This document shows positions 30,575 through 43,139 of a stretch of DNA of 64,000 bases, one piece after another. A program made the translations under genes and the position numbers. Under the pieces are notes generated by a model. The model saw nothing but the letters and a program-made list of their open reading frames with translations, was not told the origin of the DNA and searched no databases. Every line of letters starts with the position of its first letter. Positions within the stretch are counted from its first letter, which is position 1. Origin of the DNA: Akebia trifoliata (Eukaryota; Streptophyta; Magnoliopsida; Ranunculales; Lardizabalaceae); NCBI GenBank assembly GCA_017979445.1, contig CM030715.1, forward strand, positions 13,479,660 through 13,543,659, in the 5' to 3' direction.

Positions 30575-31673
30575 CTAGGACCCTACATGCTCTTCTACTT
30601 CTCTCTTCTGCTTCTTGAATGCTTGTTGATCTTCTGATTCAATAAGTAACCGATTGTCCCAAGCGGTAGCTATGTGTTCTACCAAGTGCACAGTCAACTC
30701 CTTAATAGGATTTCGATTCCTAGGAGCATTGGGATCCATGAAGGGAATCCTATCTGTCTTGGTATCATCCTTGGGCAATAAAAAGATGTATTCAGTAGAC
30801 CAGTGAGCATTACATGATCAGACCCTTTTGAAGCAAGCACGGTGCTTTCATCCATTCTTGATCCCAATCTATCCCAATTTACATCTTGTGTATTCAAATT
30901 TGAGAGCCAGTCCTTCCAGTCTTCTATGGATGCAAAGTCCACCAATGTTTCCTTTCTTGTGAATTTTTCCCATTTACTTTCCTTGATTTGCGGGAACTCT
31001 GCAATGCGAAGTCGGATACATAACCACAGATAAAGCAAATGTGGACTTCCTCGAAATCCTGCCCCTCCTTGTGCATTCTCATTTGATAATCCCTCAAAAG
31101 TCTCGGCGAGTATGGTGGGGACTGGGTTAACCTTGTTTTTAAGTTGTCCAACAATATCTACAAAGAAGCTTGGTAACTGATGACCCATCCTAAATGAAAC
31201 CAGAAAATATGTTGACAATACCCCTAGACATAAAGTAAAATCCCTGGCCTTCCTATGAGGTTCTGGAGTGAAATCCCCAGGATTTTCATGTTCAGGAGTT
31301 TGGTGTACTTCTAGAAGTCTCCGCATGTTCAGTAAACTATGATCTGTGAATCTTCTTACTTTTTTTGGCTTAACTCCTAACCCTTTCGAGAGTTCTTTTG
31401 TGAATTTGGATTTCGATGGAAGACGAATCATCGGACCCCCATAATATTACAATAGTCTTCGTGAGTTGGATAAAGTGTGACTGAACCAAAACAGAATACG
31501 TGGTAATTCGGGTCCCAGAAATTGGCCGCAACACATAAAAGGTTCCCATTGACAGTTACTGACTTGAGAGAGAATACGCTTTGAAGTCCATATGCACCAA
31601 AATTGTACTTTTTGACGGTGGTGAGCGCATCTAAAGCTCTTTCCATCAACAATTGTACATCACCATGAGCCAT
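30575..31673 (-). pseudogene. ORF1 of element O, unknown function
   Basis: Starts at 31673 (MAHGDVQLLMERALDALTTV) and runs through NFWDPNYHVFCFGSVTLYPTHEDYC, a frame change near 31430, KARDFTLCLGVL..YFLVSF and NKVNPVPTILAETFEGLSNE, to a Lys/Glu-rich end at 30575 after a second frame change near 30780. The same protein family is at 7446-8120, 49793-50512 and 37731-38126. An extra ORF upstream of gag is typical of Ogre elements, and its role is not established. Confidence 0.7.
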
Positions 31674-32635
31674 CTAACTAAGAAACTAACTCTCATTACT
31701 AACATATTTAAAAACAAGTCACGTCTATTTTTTGGTACGATTTTTAATGTGATTCAACCATTTTAATTTAAAGAAAGGTCCGATCCATTGAATAGAATTA
31801 GTCAGAAAAAAAATTCAGTTATCACATTTGGACCGATTCTATCCAATGGAATAAAAAAACAACACATCACCTCATTGACATTTAATTGAACCAATTAACT
31901 CGATCGGCTCGTATATTGATCCAAAAGATCAACGTACCAATTGGGCTAATAGGTTAAAAAATGATGGGCCTAACACAACTTTCTCAATTACCATTTATTG
32001 GGTTGGACCGATATTGCGGGTTCCATTTGAGCGGTGTGGATCGGTCCACTCACTTACCTTTTGGTTAGTTTGGAGAAAAGCAACCCGGGAGCACTTATGG
32101 TCGATTCGAGTCGTGGCCTAGTAGGACCGCGCCTAAGTTCTAAGCTTTCTATATGATTGAGGCTAGGTTAGGACGAAGCTTAGGTCACTTCAGCCCGAAA
32201 CACCGATATACTAATCCAGTTTTACCTAGTCAAGCAGTACGTGGTTCCAGTTTGATATACCCGAAGGTATTGTACTGAAGTTGTAGCGTTCACGGGCGTC
32301 CCCCGTGTCCCGAAGGACCAGGTTAGCTTAGATCCGGCTACTGGGTTTATAAGAACATGTCATGATGCAAATATGCGTATGCATGCTCGTGAGTGTGGGC
32401 AAAGGGACAAAATGCGCCCGGGGTGTTTTTCGCAAATATCCAACCATTCAAATTAAATACATCCAATCATCAAATCAATCAACAGAGATAAATAATTGAA
32501 TATATCTAATCACATGCCAATGAAAAAAGGACAAAATCTAACCTAATCTAAGATTCTCATAGAATCATCTGGGTTGACTCGATGAAAAAGTCAACCTAAG
32601 GATAGTCTTGGATCGGGTCAAGTTTGACCCTAATA
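31674..32635 (-). other. 5' leader of element O
   Basis: Non-coding. 32080-32445 matches part of the leader block of elements B, C and D (CAACCCGGGA start, TTTGATATACC-type repeats), but the ACTAGT palindromes are absent here. Confidence 0.65.
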
Positions 32636-32653
32636 TCCCCAGTGGAGTCGCCA
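32636..32653 (-). promoter_or_regulatory. Primer-binding site of element O (tRNA-Arg type)
   Basis: Minus strand TGGCGACTCCACTGGGGA, one base from the LTR. From memory this is complementary to the 3' end of a plant tRNA-Arg (ACG type), including CCA. It is the best-preserved PBS in the window. Confidence 0.8.
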
Positions 32654-33159
32654 CTGAAATCGCCTCGACCCCCGTGGCCGTCCGCTGAATAGCGGATTAG
32701 GGGTCCAATCTACGTATCTCGGGAATTTTTAAAAGAATAGGGAGTCGCCACCTAGTTTAGGTCTAGGAACCAAAATTAACTCCAAATGGATATGGGTTGG
32801 TCCACGGATTAGAGAGATGGGTAAGAGGTCAGGTTACGGGTTTCGGAAAGTGTTAGGCACCGAACCCGCCTGATCAAGATGATCAGTCTCTACTGCGATC
32901 CAAAAATATCCTACGGTCAACATTCAAAGACTAAAAGTCAAACTAAGGTCCAATCATCATCAAATTGCATCGGATTTACTAAACAAATCCTACAGTTAAA
33001 ATAATTACATGATTTAATGAGGCATACATGACACCAAAAATTAATGGATCAATTTGATCATACTTTGAATAATAGAATATTGATTTTCAATGCCACGTAC
33101 ATGAAACTAATGAATTGGCTCATTGATGATATTTATCAAAGAAATTTGATTATGAGTCG

Positions 33160-33700
33160 TCACGTGCATTAAATTCAGTGGGTTAACTCGCAAATTTTGA
33201 GTTGCCACATGCATTAAATCGATGAGTTAACCACGTGCTTAATTTTAAAACAAAATTGATTCAAATTTTCAATGCCCCAAAAATCAGCGAGTCGACTCGC
33301 AATTTGTTAATCAAAAGAAACCTAATTTTTTGAAAAAAATTCGATTCACATTCTCAATGTCTCCAAAATCAGCGAGTCGACTCGTAATTTTTATATCATA
33401 ATAACTTTTGATTATTTTTTTTTAAATCGCTACATGTGTTAAATATGTGATTTAACCCACGTGCACAATTTCTAAAAAAAATCGAACCAAATTTCCAATG
33501 TACCAAAAATCAACGAGTCGACTCGCAATTTGTTAATCAAAATAATCTTTGATTATTTTTTACAATCACCACATGTATTAAATATGTTATTTAACCCACG
33601 TGCCTAATTTGAAAATAAAACCAATTCAAATTTTCGATGTCCACCAAAATCAGCGAGTTGGCTCGTAATTTTTATTGTGAAAATCGATTTTTTATTTTTA
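33160..33700. repeat. Diverged tandem repeats with GAGTCGACTC palindromes (LTR of O)
   Basis: About four to five diverged repeats of roughly 110-160 bp, each with AAAATCAGCGAGTCGACTCG followed by A/T-rich sequence. The related region of the other large LTR is 59640-60200. Confidence 0.75.
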
Positions 33701-34814
33701 TGTTTAGTGTACACCATTAATTTTTATTGAGTCGATTAAAATCAACATTAATGAGTTGACCCAACAACATCAAAAAATGACGAATCAACCCGATAAATAT
33801 TAACGTCCAATGAGCCGGTCCATCAACTTGGTATACGTGAATTGATTCAATCGATCTATTAATCAAAATATGGGTGAATTGATACACTAATATTTCGGAA
33901 ACTCGAACATTGTCATTAATGCCACATATACCCCAAAATTCAATGAATTATTTCAAATGCATACGACATCAAGAAACAATAAAAATAAACTAAAATAAAA
34001 AAAATAAAAAAAATAAAATTTACCTTCACCGAATAATTTTTGATGCGTGGACTCCTTCAAAAAGAATCGAAATGGCTTGTGAGCTATGCCGTGCTGAGTT
34101 ATTGTGGCTCCACGATAGAATGACAATCGAGTATTGTTCCTTCATATATGACTCGGTAGACTTGCGAGTACTTCGGTAGCCATGGATAGAATTGAGATTA
34201 CAGCTGTTCGATTGTTCCAAGGAAGCCAAAAAGTCGAGTTGACGCTATCGCTGTTTGGTTCTTAATAGAAGGGGACATCAAAGAAGACAACACTGATTGC
34301 TGTGTTCGAGAGAGACAGAACAAAACAGTGATGGCACCGTAGTTGTCGAATAGAGGAAGAACACAAGAGCGGAGTTGCTTCGATGCATAGGAGGCTAAGA
34401 AGTGAGAATGGTTGAGGAGAGCAAGCTGTACGTTGCTTGAGAAGGGACAAGTAAGTTGCTCCTCTTTCTTCTTCTCCCTTCTCTTTCTTTTTCTTTTTTT
34501 TTGGTTCTTTTTTTCTTGCTGTCCAGAATCGAGAGAGCGAGTTGAACGAGAAGAAAATTTGAGGAAGAGAGTCCGTTGGGGTATGAGAGAAGAGAGACGA
34601 TGCTAATCTTTCAAAACGTGGTGCCTGAGATGGAGAGGAAAAGCTTTCTTCTTTAAAAACGTGGTGAGAGGGAGAAAATCAGAGAGAGTTGGGGCGTTGG
34701 TGCAGCAGGGAGAGAGAGAGAGGAAGAAAGAGGAAGGTTGCAGCAATGAGAGGGATCACGTTCAGCCACCACCGTTGGAGAAGAGTGAGTATTTTGCTAA
34801 GTAGAGGACGTCAA

Positions 34815-34818
34815 AGAA

Positions 34819-34880
<62 letters not shown>
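34815..34880. repeat. GA microsatellite
   Basis: A nearly pure AG/GA run inside the large LTR. Reading frames through it are artefacts. Confidence 0.95.
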
Positions 34881-34883
<3 letters not shown>

Positions 34884-36779
34884 AGTTGCTATTGTGCTCA
34901 AGATAAGAAGAGCAGTCCAAAGGGAAGAAGAGGTTGTAAGAGAGAGGAGATATCATAGAAAGGGGGGAGCTGTGTGGCAGCAGGAGAGGGAGCTGGAGTT
35001 GAGCAGCTACAACAGATTTTTTTTTAAAAAAAATTGGAGAAGAAGAGTTGCAGGTTTTCTTTTTCTTCAATGGCAGCCAAGCTAAAAACGTCCCTCCCAA
35101 TTCGGTGCTTCCCGTCTCTTTTATAATAGTGTTCCTCATCAAAATGTGAGAGAGGGAGAGAGGGAGAGAGTGGGGAAGAAGTGGCTGCTGTGTGGGTGGT
35201 TATACAACAAAAAATGTGAGAAAATGTTGCTGGTTTTTGTTGTGAAGAAGAAGAAGGGTGGAGGACGTGGGTTGATGGGAGAGATCAAGGGAGAGAGTAA
35301 AGAGGAGGGGAAGAACGTGGTTGTTGTGTGGGTGGTCCAAAATGTGGGTTGTTAGAGAAGATAGAGAAGGAGGAGTTGGAGAAGAAAACCATGGGAGCAC
35401 GTGGGGAAGAAGAAGAAACGTGGTTTCTTCTTCTTTTTTACTTTTTGAAAATTTTTTTTCTTTTATTTTTTAAAAGAATGAGAAAGGGGGGTCCTACGCT
35501 ACTCGTACTACGGTAACTCTCCGCCAATGAGTCGTGATTGGTCGATTTAATTTTCCTTCCGATTGGTTGAATTTTTTTTTTTATTTTAGTCGATGTTTTG
35601 ATTTGAAATTTAATTTGATGTTTTAAATTACATTTGAATTTGTATTTGATTTTAAATTTTGAATTTCGATTAGAATTTAATTTGAATTTTGATATTAAAT
35701 TTGGTTGTTGGTGTGTTTTAATTTGAAATTAAAATTGATTTTAATTTTTAATTGGCCGGTTGACTGGATTTCGATTTAAATGTGATCGAATGGATTTTAA
35801 TTTGTTAATTACATTTTTAGTTGGTTGATTTGGTTGATTGATTTAAAATTTTAATTCAATTTTACATTTTAATTAGTTGAGTGATTTTTAACTTGATTTT
35901 CAATTTGATTTTGTATTTTAATCGGTTTCTTGAAAATGTAATTTTTATTTTGTATTGAAATTTAATTTGATTTTATGATTTTAAATTAATTTAAAATTTT
36001 GAATTTTAGTTTAATTTTCAATTTGAATTTAATTTGGTTTAATTTTTTTATTTGAATTTTATTTTCCTAGGGATCAAGGTCTCTATGTTAGAGTTAGATG
36101 TTAAGGGGCGTTTCGGTCATTTTTACGATTTTTGACTATTTTTCTTGAATTTCTCTGTTTTCATCGATTTGGATCCCGTTAGACTTGAAATCATGTTCTG
36201 AGTGCAATGGAGGTACTTTCGATACTTTTCAAACATCCAAAATTTATGAGGGGTATTTTCGTCATTTTGATAATTTTTTACAAATTTTTATCAATTTCTC
36301 TGTTTTCATCGATTCAGGTCCCATTAGACTCGAAATCACGTTCTGAGTGCAATGAGGGTACTTTTGAGACTTTTCGGACATCAAAAATTTATGAAGGGTA
36401 TTTTTGTCATTTTTGTGATTTTTACAGATTTTTAGGAATTTCAGCGTGAGATTTCTTTCAGTCCCTGTGTGTTTATTTCTAAATCTCAAATCCATATTTT
36501 CCTAGCGTAGCGAGGTCTCTAAATTATCGAACTGTGTAGCGAACCTATGCGTACGTGCATGCTAAGTCAGGTGTAAGATGTAGTGATCCTAAGCATGCGT
36601 AAATTTCTAGGTCAAGTCGTAACGAGTAGGGAGGATGAAAAGAAACTAGAAACAGAAGGAATCAAGTAGTACTCACAAGCCTTCGAGTTTTTTTATATTC
36701 ATCATTAGGAATCCACCAAAATCGGATGACGAATTGTCGAATTAGGCAGATGCAATAATGGGGTGTCTACAGTCGGGTA

Positions 36780-37595
36780 AAGTTATTTATTTTAAAGCAA
36801 CGAGTTTTAAAGAAAGAATTCTTTGGTTCGGAACCGACATTAACGCGAAGTTGGCATCAACACGGGATTGGCAAAATATTTTGAAAAAGAATTACATCAG
36901 CTGGAGCTGGCATCGACACGGAGCCGGTGAAAATTAAAAAGATTTCATCAGCACAGAGCTGGCATCGACACGGAGTCGGTAAAACATTTTGAAAAAGAAT
37001 TACATAGCCGGAGCTGGCATCGACACGGAGTCGGTAAAATTAAAAAGATTTCATCAGCACGGAGCTGGCATCGACATTGAGTCGGTAAAATTTAAAAACG
37101 ATTACATCAGTACGGAGCTGGCATCGACACGGAGCTGGTAAAATTAAAAGTGATTACATCAACACGAAGCTGGCATCGACACGGAGTCGGTAAAATTTAA
37201 AAAAACGATTTCATCAGCATGGAGTTGGCATCAACACGGAGTCGATAAAATTTAAAAAATGATTATATCGGCACGGAGCTGGCATCGACATAGAGTCGGT
37301 AAAATTAAAAAAGATTTCATCAACACGGAGCTGACATCGACACGGAACCGATAAAAAGGATTTTGAAAAAAGAATTACATCAGTCGGAGCTGGCATCGAC
37401 ATGGAGTCGGTAAACTTAAAAAGATTTCATCAGCACGGAGCTGGCATCGACACGGAGTTGGTAAAATTAAAAAGATTTCATCAGCACGGAGCTGGTATCG
37501 ACATTGAGTTGGTAAAACATTTTGAAAAAATTTCATCAGCACGGGGCTGGCATCGACATGGAGTCAGTAAGGCATTTTGAAAAAGAAGATTACAT
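36780..37595 (-). repeat. Tandem repeat with paired ACGGA-loop hairpins
   Basis: Roughly 14 units of about 50-65 bp. The core reads CAGC-ACGGA-GCTG then CGAC-ACGGA-GTCG: two hairpins with the same loop and different stems, spaced by A/T-rich sequence. It lies downstream of the ORF1 C-terminal remnant of element D and is cut by the LTR of O at 36771. Confidence 0.88.
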
Positions 37596-37730
37596 TTTGA
37601 ATTTTGTACACCAACCCATTAAACAATTCATTTATGCCATGATTATCCACTAAACGAAATTTTATTGAACACTTGAAAATTGCTTGCCAGATAAGATTTT
37701 CCTTGAATAACATTTTTCAATAATTCTGTC

Positions 37731-38196
37731 TTACATTCTTTTACATGGACGCTTAGATTTGTTTTGATCGTCATCAGGATTACTGAGACAATTAGGCTTG
37801 CTTCTCTTGGTTCTAACAACTAGCTCTTTGAACTCTGCTGGTCCCTCTGGATATCCTAAGATGCGCTTGTTCCAAGCCTTCTCAATGAGATGTACTAACT
37901 TTTCAGTCAATGGTTCGGGAGAAAAGAACTGTTTGTGTTGAGGTAGCGAAAACTCTATAGGTACTCCGTACTGTTCTGGGATCAAAGCAGGTTGGTAAAA
38001 AGATATCTCCTCCAGTCCAATCAAACGGACAATAATAAGATCCATAATAAGCTTTGTACCTAAAAAGGGTAGTCCGTCATCTACCAAAGGAATCCAAACC
38101 ATATGACGGGCAAGGCGAGAATCCAATCATTTGGCTCCAAGCCTTAACTGAGTTATGACGTACTAACATGGTTTCTCTTGGAAAAGTGTTCTGGCT
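37731..38196 (-). pseudogene. ORF1 C-terminal half of element D
   Basis: The 131-residue frame at 37731-38126 has IIVRLIGLEEISFYQPALIPEQYG and LVHLIEKAWNKRIL, the latter matching LVEHIATAWDNRLL in ORF1 of O. It ends in a basic tail and stop at 37731. Upstream to 38196 the match continues out of frame. The N-terminal half lies at 49793-50512, on the far side of element B. Confidence 0.7.
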
Positions 38197-38201
38197 TATA
38201 C
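38197..38201. repeat. Target-site duplication of element B (left)
   Basis: TATAC, repeated at 49788-49792 and, in copy A, at 7397-7401. Confidence 0.9.
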
Positions 38202-39945
38202 TGTAGACACCCCATTTTTGCATTCGCCTGATTAATCAACTCGTCGACCCGATCGCAAAGGTTCCCAATGATGGATGTCTATTCCAATACTTTATTTTGT
38301 TACCAGATATGTTTCAGAAATCCGGATGAGGTATCTCGAACTGACAAAACTTAGAAACCACGCTACGCTAGGAAAATACGACCCCAGAAACATAGAAATC
38401 ATCATCTTGCAAACAAAAAGAAGCTTCACGATAAAAATCACTAAAATTACCAAATTACCCCTAACATCAAAACAACCCTAGAGCCTGCATTATGCTTAGG
38501 AAAACCCACTCAAACACATTAAACAACAAATCGAAACCAAGTAAACCACTTCGCCAATTTTCACAAAATTTGACAAAATTACGAAAATACCCCTCATAAA
38601 GTTCACAATCATTTCATACAAAAAACTTCATAAATGACAAAAACCAACATTCCCATTAAATTCCTTACGAAAAACTGATTCCAAAACATCCTGAAACATT
38701 GAAAAACGACTTAAAACGTAAAAAATCCTCTCCGAGGGCAAAATGGTAATTTCACAATTTTCATAATTAAAAAATTCGAAATTAATAAATAAAACATTAA
38801 ATAATTATAGTAAAACATTAAATAATTAAAGTAAAACATTAATGAAATTAATTTAAAATTTTGAACCTAAAAAATTGATCAATCGGACTTTCGGGTAAAA
38901 TTGTTGAGGGTTCGTGGGATATTTCTTTAAGGACCCCTCCATTTGGGGGTCCAAAGAATTAAAGATATAATAGAAGGGGGGTCTCCAAAAATTAAAAGTA
39001 AATCAAGCAAGACTGAAGTCAAGGTATTAAAGTCAATCAAGTGAAACTGAAGTCAAAATTAAAGTCAATCAAGCAAGACTGAAGTCAAGGTACTAATCGA
39101 GTCAATCTCATAAGACTAAGGTCAAAACCCTAAATCAAAACCCTAATCTAAATTAATCAAGTCAATCTCATAAGACTAAGGTCAAAACCCTAAATCCAAA
39201 CCCTAATCTAAAACTAATCAAGTCAATCTCATAAGACTAAAGTCAAAACCCTAAAACCCTAAAGACTAAGTCAAAACCCTAATTGAAACCCTAAAAGAAA
39301 CCCTAATCAAACCCTAAATGCTTCTAAAAAACTTTATATAAATAGGAGCCTCCACACCCTATTTTCGTATCAAAGAAAAAACCTAGAAAAAGTAGGTGAA
39401 GAAGCCTCCACAACCCCTCCAAAACCCTAATTTTGGAGCCCCAACTCCTTCCCAACCCCCAACTCCGATTTTAGCCTAAAAAACACCCAAAAACCTCCTA
39501 AAAATATCTCAAAAATCCACCACAAATTCAAAGCATCCAGATCCAAGAAGGAGACACCTTGCCTCGGAGATCAGAAATCAGATCTGGAGACAAAACGAAG
39601 CAAAGAGTACGGTACAAGGAACTGTTTTTCAGATATGAGGGAATAGTACTTTTGCAGATCGAAGGTAAATTTTATTTTTTTATTTTTTTAATCTAGGTTT
39701 TATCATTAGCGACGTGTTATTTTGATAATAAGTAGAGACGAGACCGGCATGGCCGGGCGGGGTTGGTGCCTAACACCTTCCAACCCCGTAACATGATCCC
39801 CGGATTCAGATTTCTATAGTAGATTAGTTCTTTTTATCCATTGTAGGGTCAAATTGGTTCTTAGACCGTAATAACTAGGTGGCGACTCCCAAACCTCAAG
39901 GGTCAAAAGCGGATCCGCGTACCCCGCGGATCGAGGGCGCTTTCA
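38202..39945 (+). mobile_element. 5' LTR of element B
   Basis: TGTAGACACC to GGGCGCTTTCA. ACCCTAA-rich stretch at about 39125-39325, TATATAAATAG at 39335-39345, donor-like GT at 39665, U5 hairpin at 39759-39787. One small difference from the 3' LTR is an extra GAGAC before the first U5 hairpin. Confidence 0.94.
39335..39345 (+). promoter_or_regulatory. LTR TATA box (element B, 5' LTR)
   Basis: TATATAAATAG. The 3' LTR has TATAAATAG at 49179-49187. This would drive the element transcript. Confidence 0.7.
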
Positions 39946-39946
39946 G

Positions 39947-39964
39947 TGGCGACTCCATTGGGGA
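39947..39964 (+). promoter_or_regulatory. Primer-binding site of element B (tRNA-Arg type)
   Basis: TGGCGACTCCATTGGGGA, one base after the LTR. Differs from the site in O at a single base. Confidence 0.8.
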
Positions 39965-42914
39965 CTATTGAGGATCAAACTTGAAAAACCCCAAGTATGG
40001 GAGCATTGCCAAGATGACCTAGTTTTTTTTTTTTATTTAGTTGAATTTATTTTATTTATTTTTTCTATTTATTTATTTTTTGTCTTGATTGTAGATGATT
40101 TTGGGTATTGCATTTTTTTTCCAATTAAGGATCACTTTTTGATGACCCCTAAATAATGAAAGATTCAAATTGACCTATGAAAATGATGGAATGATGAAGG
40201 TTGGACAAAAATATTAAAAAAAATTTAGAAAATATTCTAGTGAGAATTAAGTCTAGGAGCCTCTTAATAAAACATAGATCTCGTCGAGTAGATTAATTTA
40301 GAATCTGAGTTCACTCAATTTCATTATCGGAAGCCTTAGATATCATCGATGCAAGTTCAATCTGTAAATCTGGAATTATTTCTGAATGAAAGTTGGGACA
40401 GCAACGTTAAAACTTTTTTACAGAATATTCTAGTGAGAATTAAGTCTGGGAACCTGTTAATAAAACGTAGATCTCATCGAGTAGATTAATTTAGAACTTG
40501 AGTTCACTCAATTTCGTTATCGGAAGCCTTAGATATCATCGATGCAAGTTCAATCTGTAAATCTGAAATTATTTGTGAATGAAAGTTGGGACAGCAACGT
40601 TAAAACGTTTTTACAGAACATTCTGATGAGAACTAAGTCTGGACACCTATTAATAAAATGTAGATCTCATCGAGTAGATTAATTTAGAACTTGAGTTCAC
40701 TCGATTTCGTTATCGGGAGCCTTAGATATCATCGATGTAAGTTCAGATTGTATTTTCCTAATTCACAGAAAATCTGAATTTATCTAATGTTGGCACAATT
40801 AATGTTCTTGAGAGTGAGCTCATCTCAACCATTGTCATTCTATCATCAATGTAACACCTATTGGAATCTCGATTTATTTTGGATCACCCAAAAGTGATCA
40901 TTGATTGGACCTTAAAAATTATAAAAATTATGCCTATTGCAATGTTTGTTTGATCAATTATTATATGCCATGCTCATTAATTGATTTGCCATGATTTTGA
41001 CAGATATATTTGTGATGTGTTTGATTTCATCTTAATTTCGATGTGATGGGTTTTGGATTATTTTCTTGATCAATATTCATTTGATATCCATATGTGATGA
41101 CATAATCTGGCCCATGGGCCCACGTGTTTGAAAAAGGCCCCGGGCACACCCCACCCTGTTTTGCACACACCACAAGCACGTTTACTGTTTTACCCACTTA
41201 CACGTCCCATATAGCCAACGTGGCACTAGTGCGTGGCCCGATCTCTTCGGAGATGCGACGTCATTCATGAAAACCCACAACTCCAGTCACGTACCTTAGG
41301 GTATATCAAACTGGGGGCATCAATACCATCTGATCAGGTGATTCTGAGAAGTATGTTGATGCACCCAGGCTGGAGCGACCTGAGCCTTTGACCTATTGTA
41401 AGCCACACAGTCACATGTCCCGATTGCCAACGTAGTACTAGTACGTGGTCGGTCCCCTCGTGGGATGTCAAACCATTTATGAAAGCTACAACTCTTGACT
41501 CGTACCCGTAGGTATAAAAGATAGTCTAAGTATATCAATTACACTTCTTGGTCAAAATCGGTGCCTAAACAAGATCTTGCCCCGCTGTGTACCTACTGTA
41601 CGAGGGGGATAGACTACGTCTATTCTAGACGAGAGGTATTTAAGTGGGCCCTTGCTCAGCATTGTGCGCCACCTCTCAACTGGAGATCAAACTGGCTATT
41701 TTTGACTTCAGAGAAGTGAATTGAAGTTTTAGATTATCACCTACACGGTATATCAAATCAAGTCACCACGTATCGAAAGGTATATAGGTGTGCTTAGACA
41801 AGGGTGGCCAGATAAAAATGCATTTCACGTAGTAAGCTTAGAGTCTAGAAACCTTCCCCATAGGTCACGACTCGAACTTATCGTAGGGTCGGGTTGGTTG
41901 TTTATCAAATGAATGCATGTGATTGATGAATGTATGTGAGTGATGTGAATGATGATTGTCCTCAAGGATCACATGTTGTTTTTGAAAATTAAAATGGGTG
42001 CACCGACCCCTAAATATATCCATTCTTTTACAATAATGACCCAGTCCATCCCGATCACAATCATGGTGGGCCGAGCCATTTAATTGAAGATGAAATCAAA
42101 TTCTCAAATAATTTACAGGAAGAAAATCTCTTCTAGAAAAGATGTTTTCCAAAAGAAGTGCTCTTTAGAAGAAATGTTTTCAAGAAAAAATATTTTCCAG
42201 AAAAGATTATTTTCCAAAAGAAGTGTTCTTTAGAAGAAATGTTTTCCACAAAAAAAAAAATATTTTCCAGAAATATTTTCAGAAAAATATTTTCCATAAA
42301 ATATTTTCATAAAAAAAAAAAGAAGAAGAAATATAATCTCCAAATAAAAACTATTTTTCAGAGAAAAAATATTTTCCAAAAGAAGTGTTTTCCAAAAAAA
42401 GTATTATTCTCTAAAAAAAAAAATGTTTTCTAAGAAAAAACGTTTCCAAAAATATTTTCCAAATTAAAAAACTATTTTCCAGAGAAAAAATATTTTCCAG
42501 AAGAAATGTTTTCCAAAAGAAAAGAAAAAGAAGGAAAAATAATTTGCAAAAGACTATTTTTGCATGAAAAGTTTTTATGGACCTTGGAAAACTACCAAAA
42601 AATGTTGCAAAAAAATAATCAGATTTGTGAAATAAAAACTTATTTTCCAATATTTTTCAAGAGTGCAACATAATTATTTTTCTTCTGAATAATCATTGAA
42701 TGGATGATTTTTTAATGGATTGGTGCACAAAATTCAATAAAATCTCAGGGTTCATTTAAAATGTTATCAAGGGGGTGACACTGAAATTGGTTAAATTCAC
42801 CTTCAAGAGGTTTAAGGGTTATCATTGTATCTAAGCTCAATCGTCTATCGTCTAGCTAGGGCTTTAAATCCGGTCAGTTAGAGTAAACGTCAATATCAAG
42901 TCAAACAGTCAGAA
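39965..42914 (+). other. 5' leader of element B
   Basis: No supported ORF. 40200-40740 holds three diverged copies of a roughly 180-bp repeat (GAATATTCTAGTGAGAATTAAG...). 41095-41885 is the leader block shared with C and D, with GCACTAGTGC at 41223-41232 and GTACTAGTAC at 41435-41444. 42110-42690 is the A-rich TTTTCCAGAAAA tract. Confidence 0.75.
40200..40760 (+). repeat. Three-copy repeat of about 180 bp in the leader of B
   Basis: Three successive blocks share ...AGATCTCRTCGAGTAGATTAATTTAG... and GCCTTAGATATCATCGATG. They are diverged by several percent by eye. Function unknown. Confidence 0.85.
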
Positions 42915-43100
42915 ATGACCTCAAAATTTCTCAACATCGTCCAGTTGTTCTTTAAAGATCATAGTGCTTCAATCCTACCGGTTATAAGCAATATCTCAGT
43001 CCTCAGTCCTAATCAAACTCGTATGAGTACTTATCTTGAGTTTTCAAGAGTCATTTGGGTTAGCTCGAGTCCCTTACCAGCAAGGTCATGTCTTCCTTAG
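42915..43100 (+). CDS. Unrecognised 61-residue ORF in element B
   Basis: Identical to 528-713 because of the duplication. No domain recognised. It sits where gag would be expected. A chance ORF is as likely as a real one. Confidence 0.2.
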   Translation: MTSKFLNIVQLFFKDHSASILPVISNISVLSPNQTRMSTYLEFSRVIWVSSSPLPARSCLP

Positions 43101-43139
43101 ATTGAGTCTACTCTTTCCTATTGAGTCAAGTTAGTTCAT

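Larger units (their letters stand above)
9790..36771 (-). mobile_element. Outer element O: Ogre/Tat-like retrotransposon, interrupted by element C
   Basis: On the minus strand the order is 5' LTR (36771-32655), tRNA-Arg-type PBS, leader, ORF1, gag, protease, RT, RNase H, second RNase H and integrase. Element C then interrupts at 24348/12113, and the integrase tail, 3' UTR hairpins and hairpin array (to about 9790) follow. The dual RNase H and extra ORF1 are the Ogre/Tat signature. The 3' LTR and polypurine tract are missing, cut off by the LTR fragment at 9789. Frameshifts and stops occur in gag and RT, so it is inactive. Confidence 0.85.
32655..36771 (-). mobile_element. 5' LTR of element O (4.1 kb)
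   Basis: Runs from TGAAATCGCC to GGTGTCTACA on the plus strand. It contains, in sense order, an A/T-rich U3 (about 36060-35580), TATAAAAGAG (35116-35125), a GA microsatellite, a donor-like GAAG/GTAAAT (34022-34023), palindromic GAGTCGACTC repeats (33160-33700), the U5 two-hairpin module (to 32838) and a PBS-like GGAGTCGCCACC (32741-32752). Same family as 57218-61124. The right flank starts GTCGG, but the other element end is lost, so no target-site duplication can be shown. Confidence 0.85.

Noticed and set aside
32636..32653. tRNA gene
   Set aside because: Only the 18-base complement of a tRNA 3' end is present, next to an LTR. It is a primer-binding site.
34689..34958. Arg/Glu-rich ORFs over 34689-35142
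   Set aside because: They run through a GA microsatellite and purine-rich LTR sequence.
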